A stretch of 64,000 bases of DNA. Source: Limnoperna fortunei. Lineage: Eukaryota; Mollusca; Bivalvia; Mytilida; Modiolidae. A program made the translations under genes and the position numbers. Location: assembly GCA_944474755.1 (NCBI GenBank), contig OX104122.1:2660751-2724750 (forward strand), given 5' to 3'. This document shows, piece by piece, positions 24,295 through 36,597 of the stretch (position 1 is the first letter of the stretch; each line of letters begins with the position of its first letter). The notes under the pieces were generated by a model, which saw only the letters and a list, made by a program, of their open reading frames with translations, made no database searches and was not told the DNA's origin.

Positions 24295-24496
24295 ATGGCT
24301 ACCGAGTAGTTAAGGTAGTTATTACTCTACTATAGATCACGTGACTGTCAACACTGAGATTGGAAGTTCGAGTCTCACTGCGGGCAGGATGTGTTCTAAT
24401 ATATATTAATTAATAAGGATGGCCAGTTTTCTTACGAATGTCAAGGGTTTCATCCAGGTACCCCGGCCTCTTCCTTCAATAAAAATTGCCTGAAAG
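24295..24496 (+). mobile_element. tRNA-derived SINE, near full-length but missing the tail
   Basis: Degraded A box (CGAGTAGTTAAGG), TATAGATCACGTGACTGTCA, B-box-like AAGTTCGAGTCTC at about 24364-24376, then GGGCAGGATGTGTTC, TTAATTAATAAGGATGGCCA and CAGGTACCCCGGCCTCTTCC. The GCTGAAAAATTG tail is reduced to TTGCCTGAAAG. Confidence 0.75.
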
Positions 24497-24524
24497 TCAC
24501 AAAACAAACCAAAATACATCAACT

Positions 24525-24814
24525 TCTGGGCCGGATCCAGGATTTGTAATTAGTGGGCGTAAAAAACGCACGGAGTCTAGGCAATGCCTTGGGAGTGTGC
24601 CCACGAGGGCGTAGACTCTAGGAAGCTGTCGGATTAAACCTATTTGAAAAAAACTTTGTTTTAACACCAGATTTTGTATTAGCTGACCTTCAATGATGAA
24701 TCTCATATCTGGTTTTAACTTTTATCTTGTAGGAACAACTAAGATAAGTGGAAAACATTTACTGGTGGGGGGTGTACGCCCGGAACGGAACGCCTGTACA
24801 TGGATCAGCGCCTG
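24525..24814. mobile_element. MITE-like element with GGATCCA ends
   Basis: Left end CTGGGCCGGATCCAGGATTT; right end, reversed, CAGGCGCTGATCCATGTA, an imperfect inverted pair. Internal CGTAAAAAACGCACGGAGTC and GGGGTGTACGCCC phrases are common in a dispersed element of bivalves and other invertebrates that I recall. The minus-strand ORF at 24497-24706 is a by-product. Confidence 0.5.
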
Positions 24815-25775
24815 AAGTTTATACTTAAAATAATTTAACGGAAAATTTGTATTCCTTATATGTTATATCTGCGTCTACATAAGTTTTAGTATTATCCAAT
24901 TAAAAGGAGGACACATAATGTATTAATATAAATTTATACTATAGTTTTTTCAGATGCTAGAATCTTTATACAATTTACATTCTGTGTAATGAACTTTAGA
25001 ATATGGGCTTGCGTAATAATGAGAGCTAAAAAATGATCCATCGAAAACCAATGCGACTAGTTTTTAGAAAGGGCGAAGTGGGGTTAGTGTCGAGAACACC
25101 GTGGTTCAACTCATGCTCGAACTCATACGCCACCTGGTGACACGCGGCTGATAAGAAGGTACTCGCCATTTTAACCTTAAAGTTAGACAGTATACATATT
25201 GTTTGCACAATACCTGTATTCGCTAATCGTCCCGGATACATATTATTTTTTTTTGGAATTACTTCCCTTTGATTACAAAAAGTAAAAATACTAAGTTTTT
25301 ATTCGCTTTATGTGTCATTTGTGTGTTCGTCATTTCTATCATTTATCAATATTAAAATGATTTAGACAGTAGATGTATTTGAAATTCGACGAGTACAGCA
25401 GAACAAATGTAATTAAATTAATCCTCAAAAGCAAATAGTGGTTAATTGTTTTCTGTCTCTTTTTTACACATACTCCAAGACCAGAAAATATTTTGATAGA
25501 AATTTTATTCCTTTTCCTTCTGACCGGTATATCAGTCAGCTACAATTTCCTAAGGAAACACATATGGTGGGGAAAACTCGGAACGTTTTACATTTGTGAT
25601 TTTTTTGGGGGGCTTCAACCCTTTCGAAAGTCTAGTTAGGAATTTTGATAGTTTTCAGAATATGAATTCCCAGTACAACTCATGAGACATCAACATCTCT
25701 TAACTTACCTATCAGTATATTTTCAGGTGATATCAGCTGCATTGCAGAAAACGAAGAGAGCGTCATAAAAGGATT
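24815..25775. other. Unique intergenic sequence
   Basis: No gene supported; the minus ORF at 25026-25241 lacks family features. Confidence 0.45.
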
Positions 25776-26207
25776 TTGCTTGGACCATACCTGTATGGCT
25801 CCCAGTCCTAGACCCACAGATCAGCCGACCGCATCCCTTGGTGGCGGATTTGGGAGACCTACTCTTTGGGGGGTTGTCAGGTCATAATACGGAAAGCCTG
25901 ATCGCGGACCATAGTGAATGACGAGTTTGGAGAGTGCCACTCCTTACAAGATAAAGACCCCCTTTATAGATTTCGAAAAAGAGTAGGCTCATTGTAGCCG
26001 CTACAAGAGGCTAAATTCTCCAACCCTACCCAATTGAATACTCCACAATGTTACATCGGTAGTCAAAATTGTGTTCCATAAGCCCCATTCAGCCTATTTT
26101 TTCTATTGATTTATTTGTTAACTTGTTCTCGTCCTGAATGTAGCTGAAATACTGCTTACTGGACGTAAAGCAACATCCAATCAATCAACCAATCAATCAA
26201 TCAAAGG
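25776..26207 (+). mobile_element. SINE-like dispersed element, family 2, with (CAAT)n tail
   Basis: Shares with 37490-37705 the phrases GACCCACAGA, GGTTGTCAGGTCATAATACG, GCGGACC and GATAAAGACC. Its right part (TTGTTCTCGTCCTGAATG, ACTGGACGTAAAGCAACATC) ends in CAATCAATCAATCAATCAA, a short-period 3' tail typical of SINEs. No clear Pol III boxes seen. Confidence 0.65.
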
Positions 26208-27404
26208 ATTTAGTTCTCAATTCAAGTCGATCTAGTTGCGATGTCATTTTGACTTGTTTAATGTGTGTAAATATGTTATTACTGATGGATATGATTGGCT
26301 ACGAATTTGGAACTCAACAGGCGAGAAATGTCCCTGATATATGAAGCGAGACGCGAAACCAATGTTACCTGTATATTTTTACAAGTCTTTCAGGGAATAA
26401 TTTTTAATTATAGTATTGAACAACACGGAAAAACATATGCTGGAGAGAATGTTTATGTTAAGTAACAATTTAAAAAAAAGAAAATTGAATTATTTGCCCC
26501 TGTTATTGTTCACTGTGGCATAGCGACCACCAGACAGGGCTGCGCGGGCTGGAGTGTTGTTGCTAAGCCATGTATTTTTTGGAACTGTTCAGTCTTTTAG
26601 TATTCATGCATACACCACAAATTAAATTTATGTTTTCATGAAAATGCAGAATTCGACAGGCGAGATCTGTTCGTTGCATTTAAAACCAGACGTATAGAAT
26701 CTTTTTACTTCACAATTAACAAAATATTGTCGGTAGAACAAGGTGCGGTTGTTGGGGGTAGGGGATTAATAAGGACAGGAATCAGAGTGAGTGTGGCGGG
26801 CATATGAAATAGGGCAATGTGGTAGTTTCTTGATGTGTATGGCTATCTGCGATTGTTTTGGGATTAATTAAAAAATATATTCCGCATTAATCTTATTGTG
26901 TTCCGTTTGCAATGACTATAAAACGTTTTTTTAAACAACATACGTAAAGTTGACAGTTGATTATGGCATTCCGCAATGTTCAAAATCGTCTCTTGTATCT
27001 CATGCTGGTACGAGAGCCGATATGGGAAAGGTATTGTAATCTATAAATATTTATTCTCCATGTTTACGTCCTCGAACTTTTGAGATTCAGTGCGATTCAC
27101 AACGAATTATCTTCGTGTGAATTTTACATGGACATATTAAAAATACGAAATCCCAATTACACAGGTATTGAAGTTAATTATTTATACCCATTTATTTATT
27201 TATTATCTTTTATCAAACTATTAAATGTTTTCAAGAAAAACAGTTTGTAAAATAACTATGAAGTATGCTACAGTTACCGATAATCAGAACAATATGTCAT
27301 TTATAAACTTTGCATCCACAGTATCACTTGATTTATTTAACCAAAGTAGACATTTCTGTGTCAGAATGATAACATTTTAGAAAAATCAGGTAAGATTTTC
27401 CAGT
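26208..27404. other. Unique intergenic sequence
   Basis: No gene or array recognised. A CAGGTAAGA donor-like site (27387-27395) lies just upstream of the small ORF below. Confidence 0.45.
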
Positions 27405-27584
27405 ATGAACCGAAGTTTGTTGTTTTTACTGCCGTTTATGATGTCCGTATTTAAACTTGTTCGGTGTAAGTTTAAAACTAGAACTAGACCATGTCTTGTC
27501 GACTCCTGTATTGATGTCTTTCTGTGTTCCCGATGTCTCGACCTACACGTGTTTTGTTTGCATCCTGCCAACGTATTTCAATGA
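27405..27584 (+). CDS. Candidate small secreted cysteine-rich protein (59 aa), unproven
   Basis: ATG at 27405, stop TGA at 27582-27584. The N-terminus looks like a signal peptide: MNRS followed by a strongly hydrophobic LLFLLPFMMSVFKLV. The remaining 39 residues are basic at first and hold six cysteines at 21, 30, 35, 41, 44 and 51 (spacing C-8-C-4-C-5-C-2-C-6-C). Even cysteine number after a signal peptide is the layout of secreted disulfide-stabilised peptides, including many bivalve defence peptides, but I do not recognise this spacing as a named family. It could also be the first exon of something longer or a chance ORF. The minus-strand ORF over the same bases has no such features. The 35-bp satellite starts 66 bp after the stop. 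Confidence 0.33.
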   Translation: MNRSLLFLLPFMMSVFKLVRCKFKTRTRPCLVDSCIDVFLCSRCLDLHVFCLHPANVFQ

Positions 27585-27650
27585 TTTACGACATTGACCG
27601 ACATTTGACTATCAACACTGATAATATGAAGTTGAAGACTTTTTGAGCGG

Positions 27651-29994
27651 TTGATGATTGCACCTCTCTCATACACATCAAATTGTTGATGATTGCACCT
27701 CTCTCATTCACATCGAATTGTTGATGATTGCCCCTCTCTCATTCACATCAAATTGTTGATGATTGCACCTCTCTCATTCACATCAAATTGTTGATGATTG
27801 CACCTCTCTCATTCACATCAAATTGTTGATGATTGCACCTCTCTCGTTTACATCAAATGGTTGATGATTGCACCTCTCTCATTCACATCAAATGGTTGAT
27901 GATTGCACCTCTCTCATTCACATCAAATGGTTGATGATTGCACCTCTCTCATTCACATCACATGGTTGATGATTGCACCTTTCTCATTCACATCAAATGG
28001 TTGATGATTGCATCTCTCTCATTCACATCAAATGGTTGATGATTGCACCTCTCTCATTCACATCAAATTGTTGATGATTGCACCTCTCTCATTCACATCA
28101 AATGGTTAATGATTGCACCTCTCTCATTCACATCAATGATGATTGCACCTCTCATTCACATCAAATGGTTGATGATTGCATCTCTCTCATTCACATCAAA
28201 TGGTTGATGATTGCACCTCTCTCATTCACATCAAATGGTTGATGATTGCACCTCTCTCATTCACATCAAATGGTTGATGATTGCACCTCTCTCATTAACA
28301 TCAAATGGTTGATGATTGCATATCTCTCATTTACATCAAATGGTTGATGATTGCACCTCTCTCATTCACATCAAATGGTTGATGATTGCACCTCTCTCAT
28401 TCACATTCAAATGGTTGATGATTGCACCTCTCTCATTCACATCAAATTGTTGATGATTTCACCTCTCTCATTCACATCAAATTGTTGATGATTGCACCTC
28501 TCTCATTCACATCAAATGGTTGATGATTGCACCTCTCTCATTCACATCAAATTGTTGAAGATTGCACTTCTCTCATTCACATCAAATGGTTGATGATTGC
28601 ACCTCTCTCATTCACATCAATGATGATTGCACCTCTCATTCACATCAAATGGTTGATGATTGCATCTCTCTCATTCACATCAAATGGTTGATGATTGCAC
28701 CTCTCTCATTCACATCAAATGGTTGATGATTGCACCTCTCTCATTCACATCAATTGGTTGATGATTGCACCTCTCTCATTAACAACAAATGGTTGATGAT
28801 TGCATATCTCTCATTTACATCAAATGGTTGATGATTGCACCTCTCTCATTCACATCAAATGGTTGATGATTGCACCTCTCTCATTCACATCAAATTGTTG
28901 AAGATTGCACTCCTCTCATTCACATCAAATGTTGATGATTGCACCTCTCTCATTCACATCAATGATGATTGCACCTCTCATTCACATCAAATGGTTGATG
29001 ATTGCATCTCTCTCATTCACATCAAATGGTTGATGATTGCACCTCTCTCATTCACATCAAATGGTTGATGATTGCACCTCTCTCATTCACATCAAATGGT
29101 TGATGATTGCACCTCTCTCATTCACATCAAATGGTTGATGATTGCACCTCTCTCATTCACATCAAATTGTTGAAGATTGCACTCCTCTCATTCACATCAA
29201 ATGGCTGATGATTGCACCTCTCTCATTCACATCAATGATGATTGCACCTCTCATTCACATCAAATGGTTGATGATTGCACCTCTCTCATTCACATCAAAT
29301 TGTTGAAGATTGCACTCCTCTCATTCACATCAAATGGTTGATGATTGCACCTCTCTCATTCACATCAATGATGATTGCACCTCTCATTCACATCAAATGG
29401 TTGATGATTGCATCTCTCTCATTCACATCAAATGGTTGATGATTGCACCTCTCTCATTCACATCAAATGGTTGATGATTGCACCTCTCTCATTCACATCA
29501 AATGGTTGATGATTGCACCTCTCTCATTAACATCAAATGGTTGATGATTGCATATCTCTCATTTACATCAAATGGTTGATGATTGCACCTCTCTCATTCA
29601 CATCAAATGGTTGATGATTGCACCTCTCTCATTCACACTCAAATGGTTGATGATTGCACCTCTCTCATTCACATCAAATTGTTGATGATTTCACCTCTCT
29701 CATTCACATCAAATTGTTGATGATTGCACCTCTCTCATTCACATCAAATGGTTGATGATTGCACCTCTCTCATTCACATCAAATTGTTGAAGATTGCACT
29801 TCTCTCATTCACATCAAATGGTTGATGATTCTCTCTCATTCACGTCAAATGGTTGATGATTGAACCTCTCTCATTCACATCAAATTGTTGATGATTGCAC
29901 CTCTCTCATTCACATCAAATGGTTGATGATTGCACCTCTCTCATTCACATCAAATTGTTGATGATTGCACCTCTCTCATTCACATCAAATTGTT
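27651..29994. repeat. 35-bp minisatellite array (about 67 copies) with short-monomer variants
   Basis: Unit: TTGATGATTGCACCTCTCTC, ATTCACATCAAATGG, with AAATTG as a frequent variant. A shortened pair (CATCAATGATGATTGCACCT, CTCATTCAC) occurs at 28131, 28615, 28957, 29230 and 29363, and a GCATATCTCTCATTTAC variant at about 28318, 28803 and 29548. This shows that multi-monomer blocks were duplicated. No coding potential. Confidence 0.96.
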
Positions 29995-30349
29995 TATGTC
30001 AGTGTATTATGTATCGCCGATATTAAAGTGTTAAAGAAATCCAAGTTATGGTCATGAAATCTTATCTTTTGTTGTCTTTTGTCATGGGGGCTTTTTGGCA
30101 AATGGTGCCGGTGCATGTGCAAGCCATTACATCACCCCTGGCAAGGGCCTTGCCCTGCTAATGCCCTACTGTCCTCCTTTTTGTCCAGATACACGTTATA
30201 TATTACTTTAGATAAGAAAATAACCGAGGCTCTGTGTACATTTCATTTTTATACGATGCACAATTTTCAGTTTGAAAGTATTTCATTTGTCATTATCGTC
30301 AGTCTAAACATGTTGATCTGTCTTTCGTAATGTGTAAATGATTAACGCT
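29995..30349. other. Unique sequence, possibly repeat-derived
   Basis: An 83-codon ORF at 30079-30330 has no domain I recognise. No promoter or splice signals stand out. Confidence 0.4.
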
Positions 30350-30490
30350 GAAGTTGTGTGATCGAGCTTTAATATAGGCAAGGCGTGCTCGATTCTAACT
30401 TAGAAGGTGAACACCATGCTAAAGCTGAAAAAATTGCTGAAATTGGCGTTTAACAATCCCCCCTTAAACAAACAAAACAAACGAAAAAAA
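30350..30490 (+). mobile_element. SINE remnant (middle deleted) with CAAA tail
   Basis: GAAGTTGTGTGATCGAGC, GCAAGGCGTGCTCGATTCTA, ACACCATGCTAAAGCTGAAA, AATTGCTGAAATTGGCGTTT and AAACAAACAAAACAAACG align with the right half of the full SINE. The head and the CTCCGGGTACTCC block are gone. Confidence 0.7.
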
Positions 30491-30649
30491 CCAGCTAGTA
30501 ACTGATCCTTTAATATTTACATACTTATTTGTAATGACATTCGTATAGACATAACTATCATTCTTACATTATTAGTTCGTTCATCTATCGTTCGCGAGAA
30601 CAATTTTAAATACCTGGAACAAACCGTTAATTGATTTTTTGTAAACATA

Positions 30650-31920
30650 GAAAAGGAGTAAAACATCTTCAACAATATAAAACAAATCTAGAGAAACAGG
30701 AAAAAGTCACACAGAAATCAATGGCGAGCGGAAATAAGATGAGCACTTAGATCTGCTATAGGATAAAGTATTAAAAGAACTGAAGTCTAAACCCAAAAAG
30801 ACCGTAAACAATTTATTTGAATACGAATTATTTTGAAACAAAACGCAAAACCATTCTGGATTTAAAAGACGCTGCTCAAAAAATGAAAAAGTTTTCTTAA
30901 ATTTTTTATGGGAATTACGGGTATTCTGAAAACGGTTGTTAATGAAATAAATGGAAACTCCTGGTTAACAGTATCCCACAGCTAAGTATAGCAGTTCAGA
31001 TGTTTGACAAGTGCACTGAAGCCTTCGACTCGCTAGGAGAAATACGAATTACATCTAAAGCAGCAGTACTTACATATGTTGTGCGACAGCTAATACAGGT
31101 ACAGAACCAGCGTCCAGATGGACCACCAGTCCATAAATTAAACTATCTACAGTTGAAAGTGAGGACAAACATTATAATGGGTGAAAATAATTCCGATGTA
31201 ACGAGCTGCTTAGTATTGCCAAACAGGTCTATTATGATTGCGAGCAGGAATAAACCAACCCTTACTATTCTAAAGGAAGACGGATCACATGAACGTGACA
31301 TCAGTGTTCCGTATAAACCTTATGACGTCATAATAATTGATGACCATAGGGTTGCAATTTGGTATGGATAGAGAGAAACATATATAACATGTATAACGAT
31401 AGTAAATATTAACAATCAACGTACAAATCAAACTCTGAAGAATTTATGTAAACAGTCGATCAGGAGCATTACATGCACCGATGGTAAAGTATATGCCGTG
31501 GCGCATGAAGAGGGAACCAAGGGTAATAGGTCTAGATTATTAAATTATTATCAAAACAATACGTATATACGACGATGCAAGAAGTGAGTACAAGGTTACA
31601 ACGAGAAAGATAAGATATACTTCTCGGACAATGACGGGAGTGTACACTGTGTATCTATGGAAGGTACAAAACTCTGCACGTATCAGGATGTCTGATTGTT
31701 GTTCTCTCCTGTTATAGTTGTTGATAATTATGGTATAACGTTTGCAGCTGGTCATTTCATGAATCTACTTCTGGCCATTTATCCAAATAGTAAGCAACAA
31801 AGGTTCTACTGACCAGTTCTGATGGACTACAGAAACAAAATGCTGTATACTACGACAAAGACTTTTATTTTGAGTTGTTACGTTGTAATCAATAAAAAAT
31901 ATATAAAAGATCGAGCAACG
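30650..31920 (+). pseudogene. TRIM/NHL-like protein pseudogene (coiled coil plus beta-propeller part)
   Basis: One frame (that of the ATG at 31000) carries recognisable sequence over most of 1.2 kb. It starts with a coiled-coil-like HLQQYKTNLEKQEKVTQKSM from 30664. It continues with KLNYLQLKVRTNIIMGE, SCLVLPNRSIMIASRN, DISVPYKPYDVIIIDDHRV, CTDGKVYAVAHEEG, KIYFSDNDGSVHCVSMEG and VIVVDNYGITFAAG. This order matches the linker and C-terminal propeller blades of bivalve TRIM-like proteins, E3 ligase relatives that are hugely expanded in molluscs. In-frame stops at 31369, 31585, 31693 and 31810, and further breaks in the coiled coil (first stop near 30739), show decay. No RING or B-box is seen, and no introns interrupt it, so it may be a retrocopy or an old terminal exon. 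Confidence 0.72.
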
Positions 31921-32439
31921 TGATTACATGCAAGAAAGATGTCGGGTAATATTTCAGAGATCTAGAGCGATAAACGATTTATTTCGAAAGAAACTGAAGA
32001 AAGATTTTAGATTGATTAAATCAGCAAATGAAATGGAGATGGTGATCAACATATTCTACGGCGTTTATGCGCAGAGAAATGTTGCATAAAATCGAACAAA
32101 ATGTAGATGAGAGAAAAACAAACTAAAAAGTACTTATATAATGTTTCCTATTGATCAATAATTCATAATGAAGCATGTTTACAAACAATAAATCACCGGG
32201 GTAAAGACATTGGTCGAATTTTGATTGCCTCTGGTCAACTAAGGAACATTAGGCAGGAACAGAAAATGAAGACTTTGTAACAGCTACAATGATAAATAGC
32301 CTTTTATAATCCTACAAAAGGACCTTTCCTATCTGCTTCCCTGGAATGCGCTTGGTCAGCTCTGTGGGTAAAGAGCACAAAATGGTAAAATGCGCTACCA
32401 CTTACTAGTAAAGAAACGTTAGTAATCTCGTCAGCCTGG
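31921..32439. other. Unique intergenic sequence
   Basis: No gene recognised. Confidence 0.5.
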
Positions 32440-34760
32440 AAGTATAACGTGGGGACACTGCACAACATTAAACACAGTGGTTAAGAATTCCGCCACTATA
32501 CAGTATAACGTGGGGACACTGCACAACATTAAACACAGTGGTTAAGAATTTCGCCATTATACAGTATAACGTGGGGACACTGCACAACATTAAACACGGT
32601 GGTTAAGAATTCCGTCACTATACAGTATAACGTGGGGACACTGCACAACATTAAACACAGTGGTTAAGAATTCCGTCACTATACAGTATAACGTGGGGAC
32701 ACTGCACAACATTAAACACGGTGGTTAAGAATTCCGTCACTATACAGTATAACGTGGAGACACTGCAGAACATTAAACACAGTGGTTAAGAATTCCGCCA
32801 CTATACAGTATAACGTGGGGAAACTGCACAACATTAAACACGGTGGTTAAAAATTTCGCCACTATACAGTATAACGTGGGGACACTGCAGAACATTAAAC
32901 ACAGTGGTTAAGAATTCCGCCATTATACAGTATAACGTGGGGACACTGCACAACATTAAACACGGTGGTTAAGAATTCCGTCACTATACAGTATAACGTG
33001 GGGAAACTGCACAACATTAAACACGGTGGTTACAAATTTCGCCACTATACAGTATAACGTGGGGACACTGCAGAACATTAAACACGGTGGTTAAGAATTC
33101 CGTCACTATACAGTATAACGTGGGGAAACTGCAGAACATTAAACACGGTGGTTAAGAATTCCGCCATTATACAGTATAACGTGGGGAAACTGCACAACAT
33201 TAAACACGGTGGTTAAGAATTCCGTCACTATACAGTATAACGTGGGGAAACTGCAGAACATTAAACACAGAGGTTAAGAATTCCGCCACTATACAGTATA
33301 ACGTGGGGAAACTGCACAACATTAAACACGGTGGTTAAGAATTCCGCCATTATACAGTATAACGTGGGGAAACTGCACAACATTAAACACAGTGGTTAAG
33401 AATTCCGCCACTATACAGTATAACGTGGGGAAACTGCACAACATTAAACACAGTGGTTAAGAATTCCGCCATTATACAGTATAACGTGGGGACACTGCAC
33501 AACATTAAACACAGTGGTTAAGAATTCCGCCACTATACAGTATAACGTGGGGACACTGCACAACATTAAACACAGTGGTTAAGAATTCCGCCACTATACA
33601 GTATAACGTGGGGAAACTGCACAACATTAAACACGGTGGTTAAGAATTCCGCCATTATACAGTATAACGTGGGGAAACTGCACAACATTAAACACGGTGG
33701 TTAAGAATTCCGCCACTATACAGTATAACGTGGGGAAACTGCAGAACATTAAACACGGTGGTTAAAAATTTCGCCACTATACAGTATAACGTGGGGAAAC
33801 TGCAGAACATTAAACACAGTGGTTAAGAATTCCGCCATTATACAGTATAACGTGGGGACACTGCACAACATTAAACACAGTGGTTAAGAATTCCGCCACT
33901 ATACAGTATAACGTGGGGAAACTGCACAACATTAAACACGGTGGTTAAGAATTCCGCCATTATACAGTATAACGTGGGGAAACTGCACAACATTAAACAC
34001 AGTGGTTAAGAATTCCGCCACTATACAGTATAACGTGGGGAAACTGCACAACATTAAACACGGTGGTTAAGAATTCCGCCACTATACAGTATAACGCGGG
34101 GAAACTGCAGAACATTAAACACGGTGGTTAAGAATTCCGCCATTATACAGTATAACGTGGGGAAACTGCACAACATTAAACACGGTGGTTAAGAATTCCG
34201 TCACTATACAGTATAACGTGGTGAAACTGCACAACATTAAACACAGTGGTTAAGAATTCCGTCACTATACAGTATAACGTGGGGACACTGCACAACATTA
34301 AACACATTGGTTAAGAATTCCGTCACTATACAGTATAACGTGGGGACACTGCACAACATTAAACACAGTAGTTAAGAATTCCGCCATTATACAGTATAAC
34401 GTGGGGAAACTGCAGAACATTAAACACATTGGTTAAGAATTCCGCCACTATACAGTATAACGTGGGGAAACTGCAGAACATTAAACACAGTGGTTAAGAA
34501 TTCCGCCACTATACAGTATAACGTGGGGACACTGCACAACATTAAACACAGTAGTTAAGAATTCCGCCATTATACAGTATAACGTGGGGAAACTGCAGAA
34601 CATTAAACACATTGGTTAAGAATTCCGCCACTATACAGTATAACGTGGGGAAACTGCAGAACATTAAACACAGTGGTTAAGAATTCCGCCACTATACAGT
34701 ATAACGTGGGGAAACTGCACAACATTACACACAGTGGTTAAGAATTTCGCCACTATACAT
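32440..34760. repeat. 61-bp minisatellite array (about 38 copies)
   Basis: Unit: CAGTATAACGTGGGGACACT, GCACAACATTAAACACAGTG, GTTAAGAATTCCGCCACTAT, A. Period 61 bp (CAGTATAACG at 32501 and 32562). Paired alternatives recur: GGGACACT/GGGAAACT, GCACAAC/GCAGAAC, CACAGTGG/CACGGTGG, CGCCACT/CGCCATT/CGTCACT. Each unit holds an EcoRI-type GAATTC and a near-palindrome TATACAGTATA. Stops in all frames; not coding. Confidence 0.97.
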
Positions 34761-34959
34761 TTTCATTTTTATATACATTTCGGAATTGAAAAATTCAATA
34801 TGAAGTAGGTGTCATGACGGAACAAAAAATTCAAAGGCAATGCGTCTGACATTTTTTGCTTTCAAAATCAAGTAAATGTATATTATGTCAGATATATAAA
34901 ATATAAAGAAACAAATGTTTTCAAACACAAATGGTTGGGGATATAAACTAATGGTGTTT
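34761..34959. other. Short unique spacer
   Basis: AT-rich; nothing recognised. Confidence 0.4.
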
Positions 34960-35030
34960 TGTGTCTGTGAGTTCGAGCCTGACTTCGGGTAAGGTGTGCT
35001 CGACTTCAACCTTAATTGACAATGAATGAC
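34960..35030 (+). mobile_element. SINE fragment including B box
   Basis: GTGAGTTCGAGCCTGACTTC (B-box-like GTTCGAGCC) followed by GGTAAGGTGTGCTCGACTTC and AACCTTAATTGACAATGAAT, matching the centre of the full SINE. Head and tail absent. Confidence 0.65.
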
Positions 35031-35094
35031 TTGTATGCTGTCAAATGTCGAGAAATCTCATTTGATGCTCCGGCTTGCCTTCTTAAAACGACAT

Positions 35095-35468
35095 GTTTGT
35101 TATGCAGTGTACTTATTATAGTGATCGGGTGTCCGTCCGTCCGTTACACTTTATCCTATCGTCAACTCCTCTTCCACTTCTGAATGGAATTTGGCGAAAC
35201 TTACACAGAATCTTTGTCCCCTAGTCCCATTGTGCACCTGATATTTAACATTTTAAATAGAATGATATTTGGGGTTGCCCATAGCAAAATATGACTTTGT
35301 TATTGACCCATATGTTATCCGCAACTTCACCACACCATTAAACGGTTTTTGATAAACCTTTCACGGATCCTTGTCATATAGTGCCATTGGGCTCCTATTA
35401 TTTAACATTTTGATCAGATTGATATTTAAGATGTTTCTACTTTTCTTTCTGAATTTAATATAAATAAC
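35095..35468. mobile_element. Dispersed (TCCG)n-headed repeat, left part
   Basis: GTGTCCGTCCGTCCGTTACA opens a segment with two diverged internal copies (TAGTCCCATTGTGCACCTGA at about 35223; TAGTGCCATTGGGCTCCTAT at about 35380, both followed by ATTTAACATTTTGAT/AAT). It leads directly into the 38-bp array, which seems to be part of the same element. Confidence 0.55.
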
Positions 35469-36597
35469 TGAACAACAAGAGCTCCTAGACAAGGGAAGTA
35501 ACCGTCCGAACAACAAGAGCTCCTAGTCAAGGGAAGTAACCGTCCGAACAACAAGAGCTCCTAGTCAAGGGAAGTAACCGTCCGAACAACAAGAGCTCCT
35601 AGTTAAGGGAAGTAACCGTCCGAACAAGAAGAGCTCCTAGTCAAGGGAAGTAACGGACCGAACAAGAAGAACTCCTAGTCAAGGGAAGTAACCGTCCGAA
35701 CAAGAAGAGCTGCTAGTCAAGGGAAGTAACCGTCCGAACAACAAGAGCTCCTAGTCAAGGGAAGTAACCGTCCGAACAAGAAGAGCTCCTAGTCAAGGGA
35801 AGTAACGGACCGAACAAGAAGAACTCCTAGTCAAGGGAAGTAACGGACCGAACAACAAGAGCTCCTAGTCAAGGGAAGTAACCGTCCGAACAACAAGAGC
35901 TCATAGTCAAGGGAAGTAACCGTCCGAACAACAAGAGCTCCTAGTCAAGGGAAGTAACCGTCCAAACAACAAGAGCTCCTAGTCAAGGGAAGTAACCGTC
36001 CGAACAACAAGAGCTCCTAGTCAAGGGAAGTAACCGTCCGAACAACAAGAGCTCCTAGTCAAGGGAAGTAACCGTCCGAACAACAAGAGCTCCTAGTCAA
36101 GGGAAGTAACCGTCCGAACAACAAGAGCTCCTAGTCAAGGGAAGTAACCGACCGAACAACAAGAGCTCCTAGTCAAGGGAAGTAACCGTCCGAACAACAA
36201 GAGCTCCCAGTCAAGGGAAGTAACCGTCCGAACAAGAAGAGCTCCTAGTCAAGGGAAGTTACGGACCGAACAACAAGAGCTCCTAGTCAAGGGAAGTAAC
36301 CGAACGAACAACAAGAGCTCCTAGTCAAGGGAAGTAACCGACCGAACAACAAGAGCTCCTAGTCGAGGGAAGTAACCGTCCGAACAACAAGAGCTCCTAG
36401 TCAAGGGAAGTAACCGTCCGAACAACAAGAGCTCCTAGTCAAGGGAAGTTACCGACCGAACAACAAGAGCTCCTAGTCAAGGGAAGTAACCGAACGAACA
36501 ACAAGAGCTCCTAGTCAAGGGAAGTAACCTTACGAACAACAAGAGCTCCTAGTCAAGGGAAGTAACCGTCCGAACAACAAGAGCTCCTAGTCAAGGG
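35469..36597. repeat. 38-bp minisatellite array (about 30 copies)
   Basis: Unit: GAACAACAAGAGCTCCTAGT, CAAGGGAAGTAACCGTCC. Every unit has a GAGCTC site unless mutated. Variants: AACAAGAAG, GTAACGGACC, GTTACCGACC, GTAACCGAAC. The last unit runs into GGGACAATTACAAATCCTGA, which also follows a single unit of this repeat (antisense) at 42.3 kb. Confidence 0.96.
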
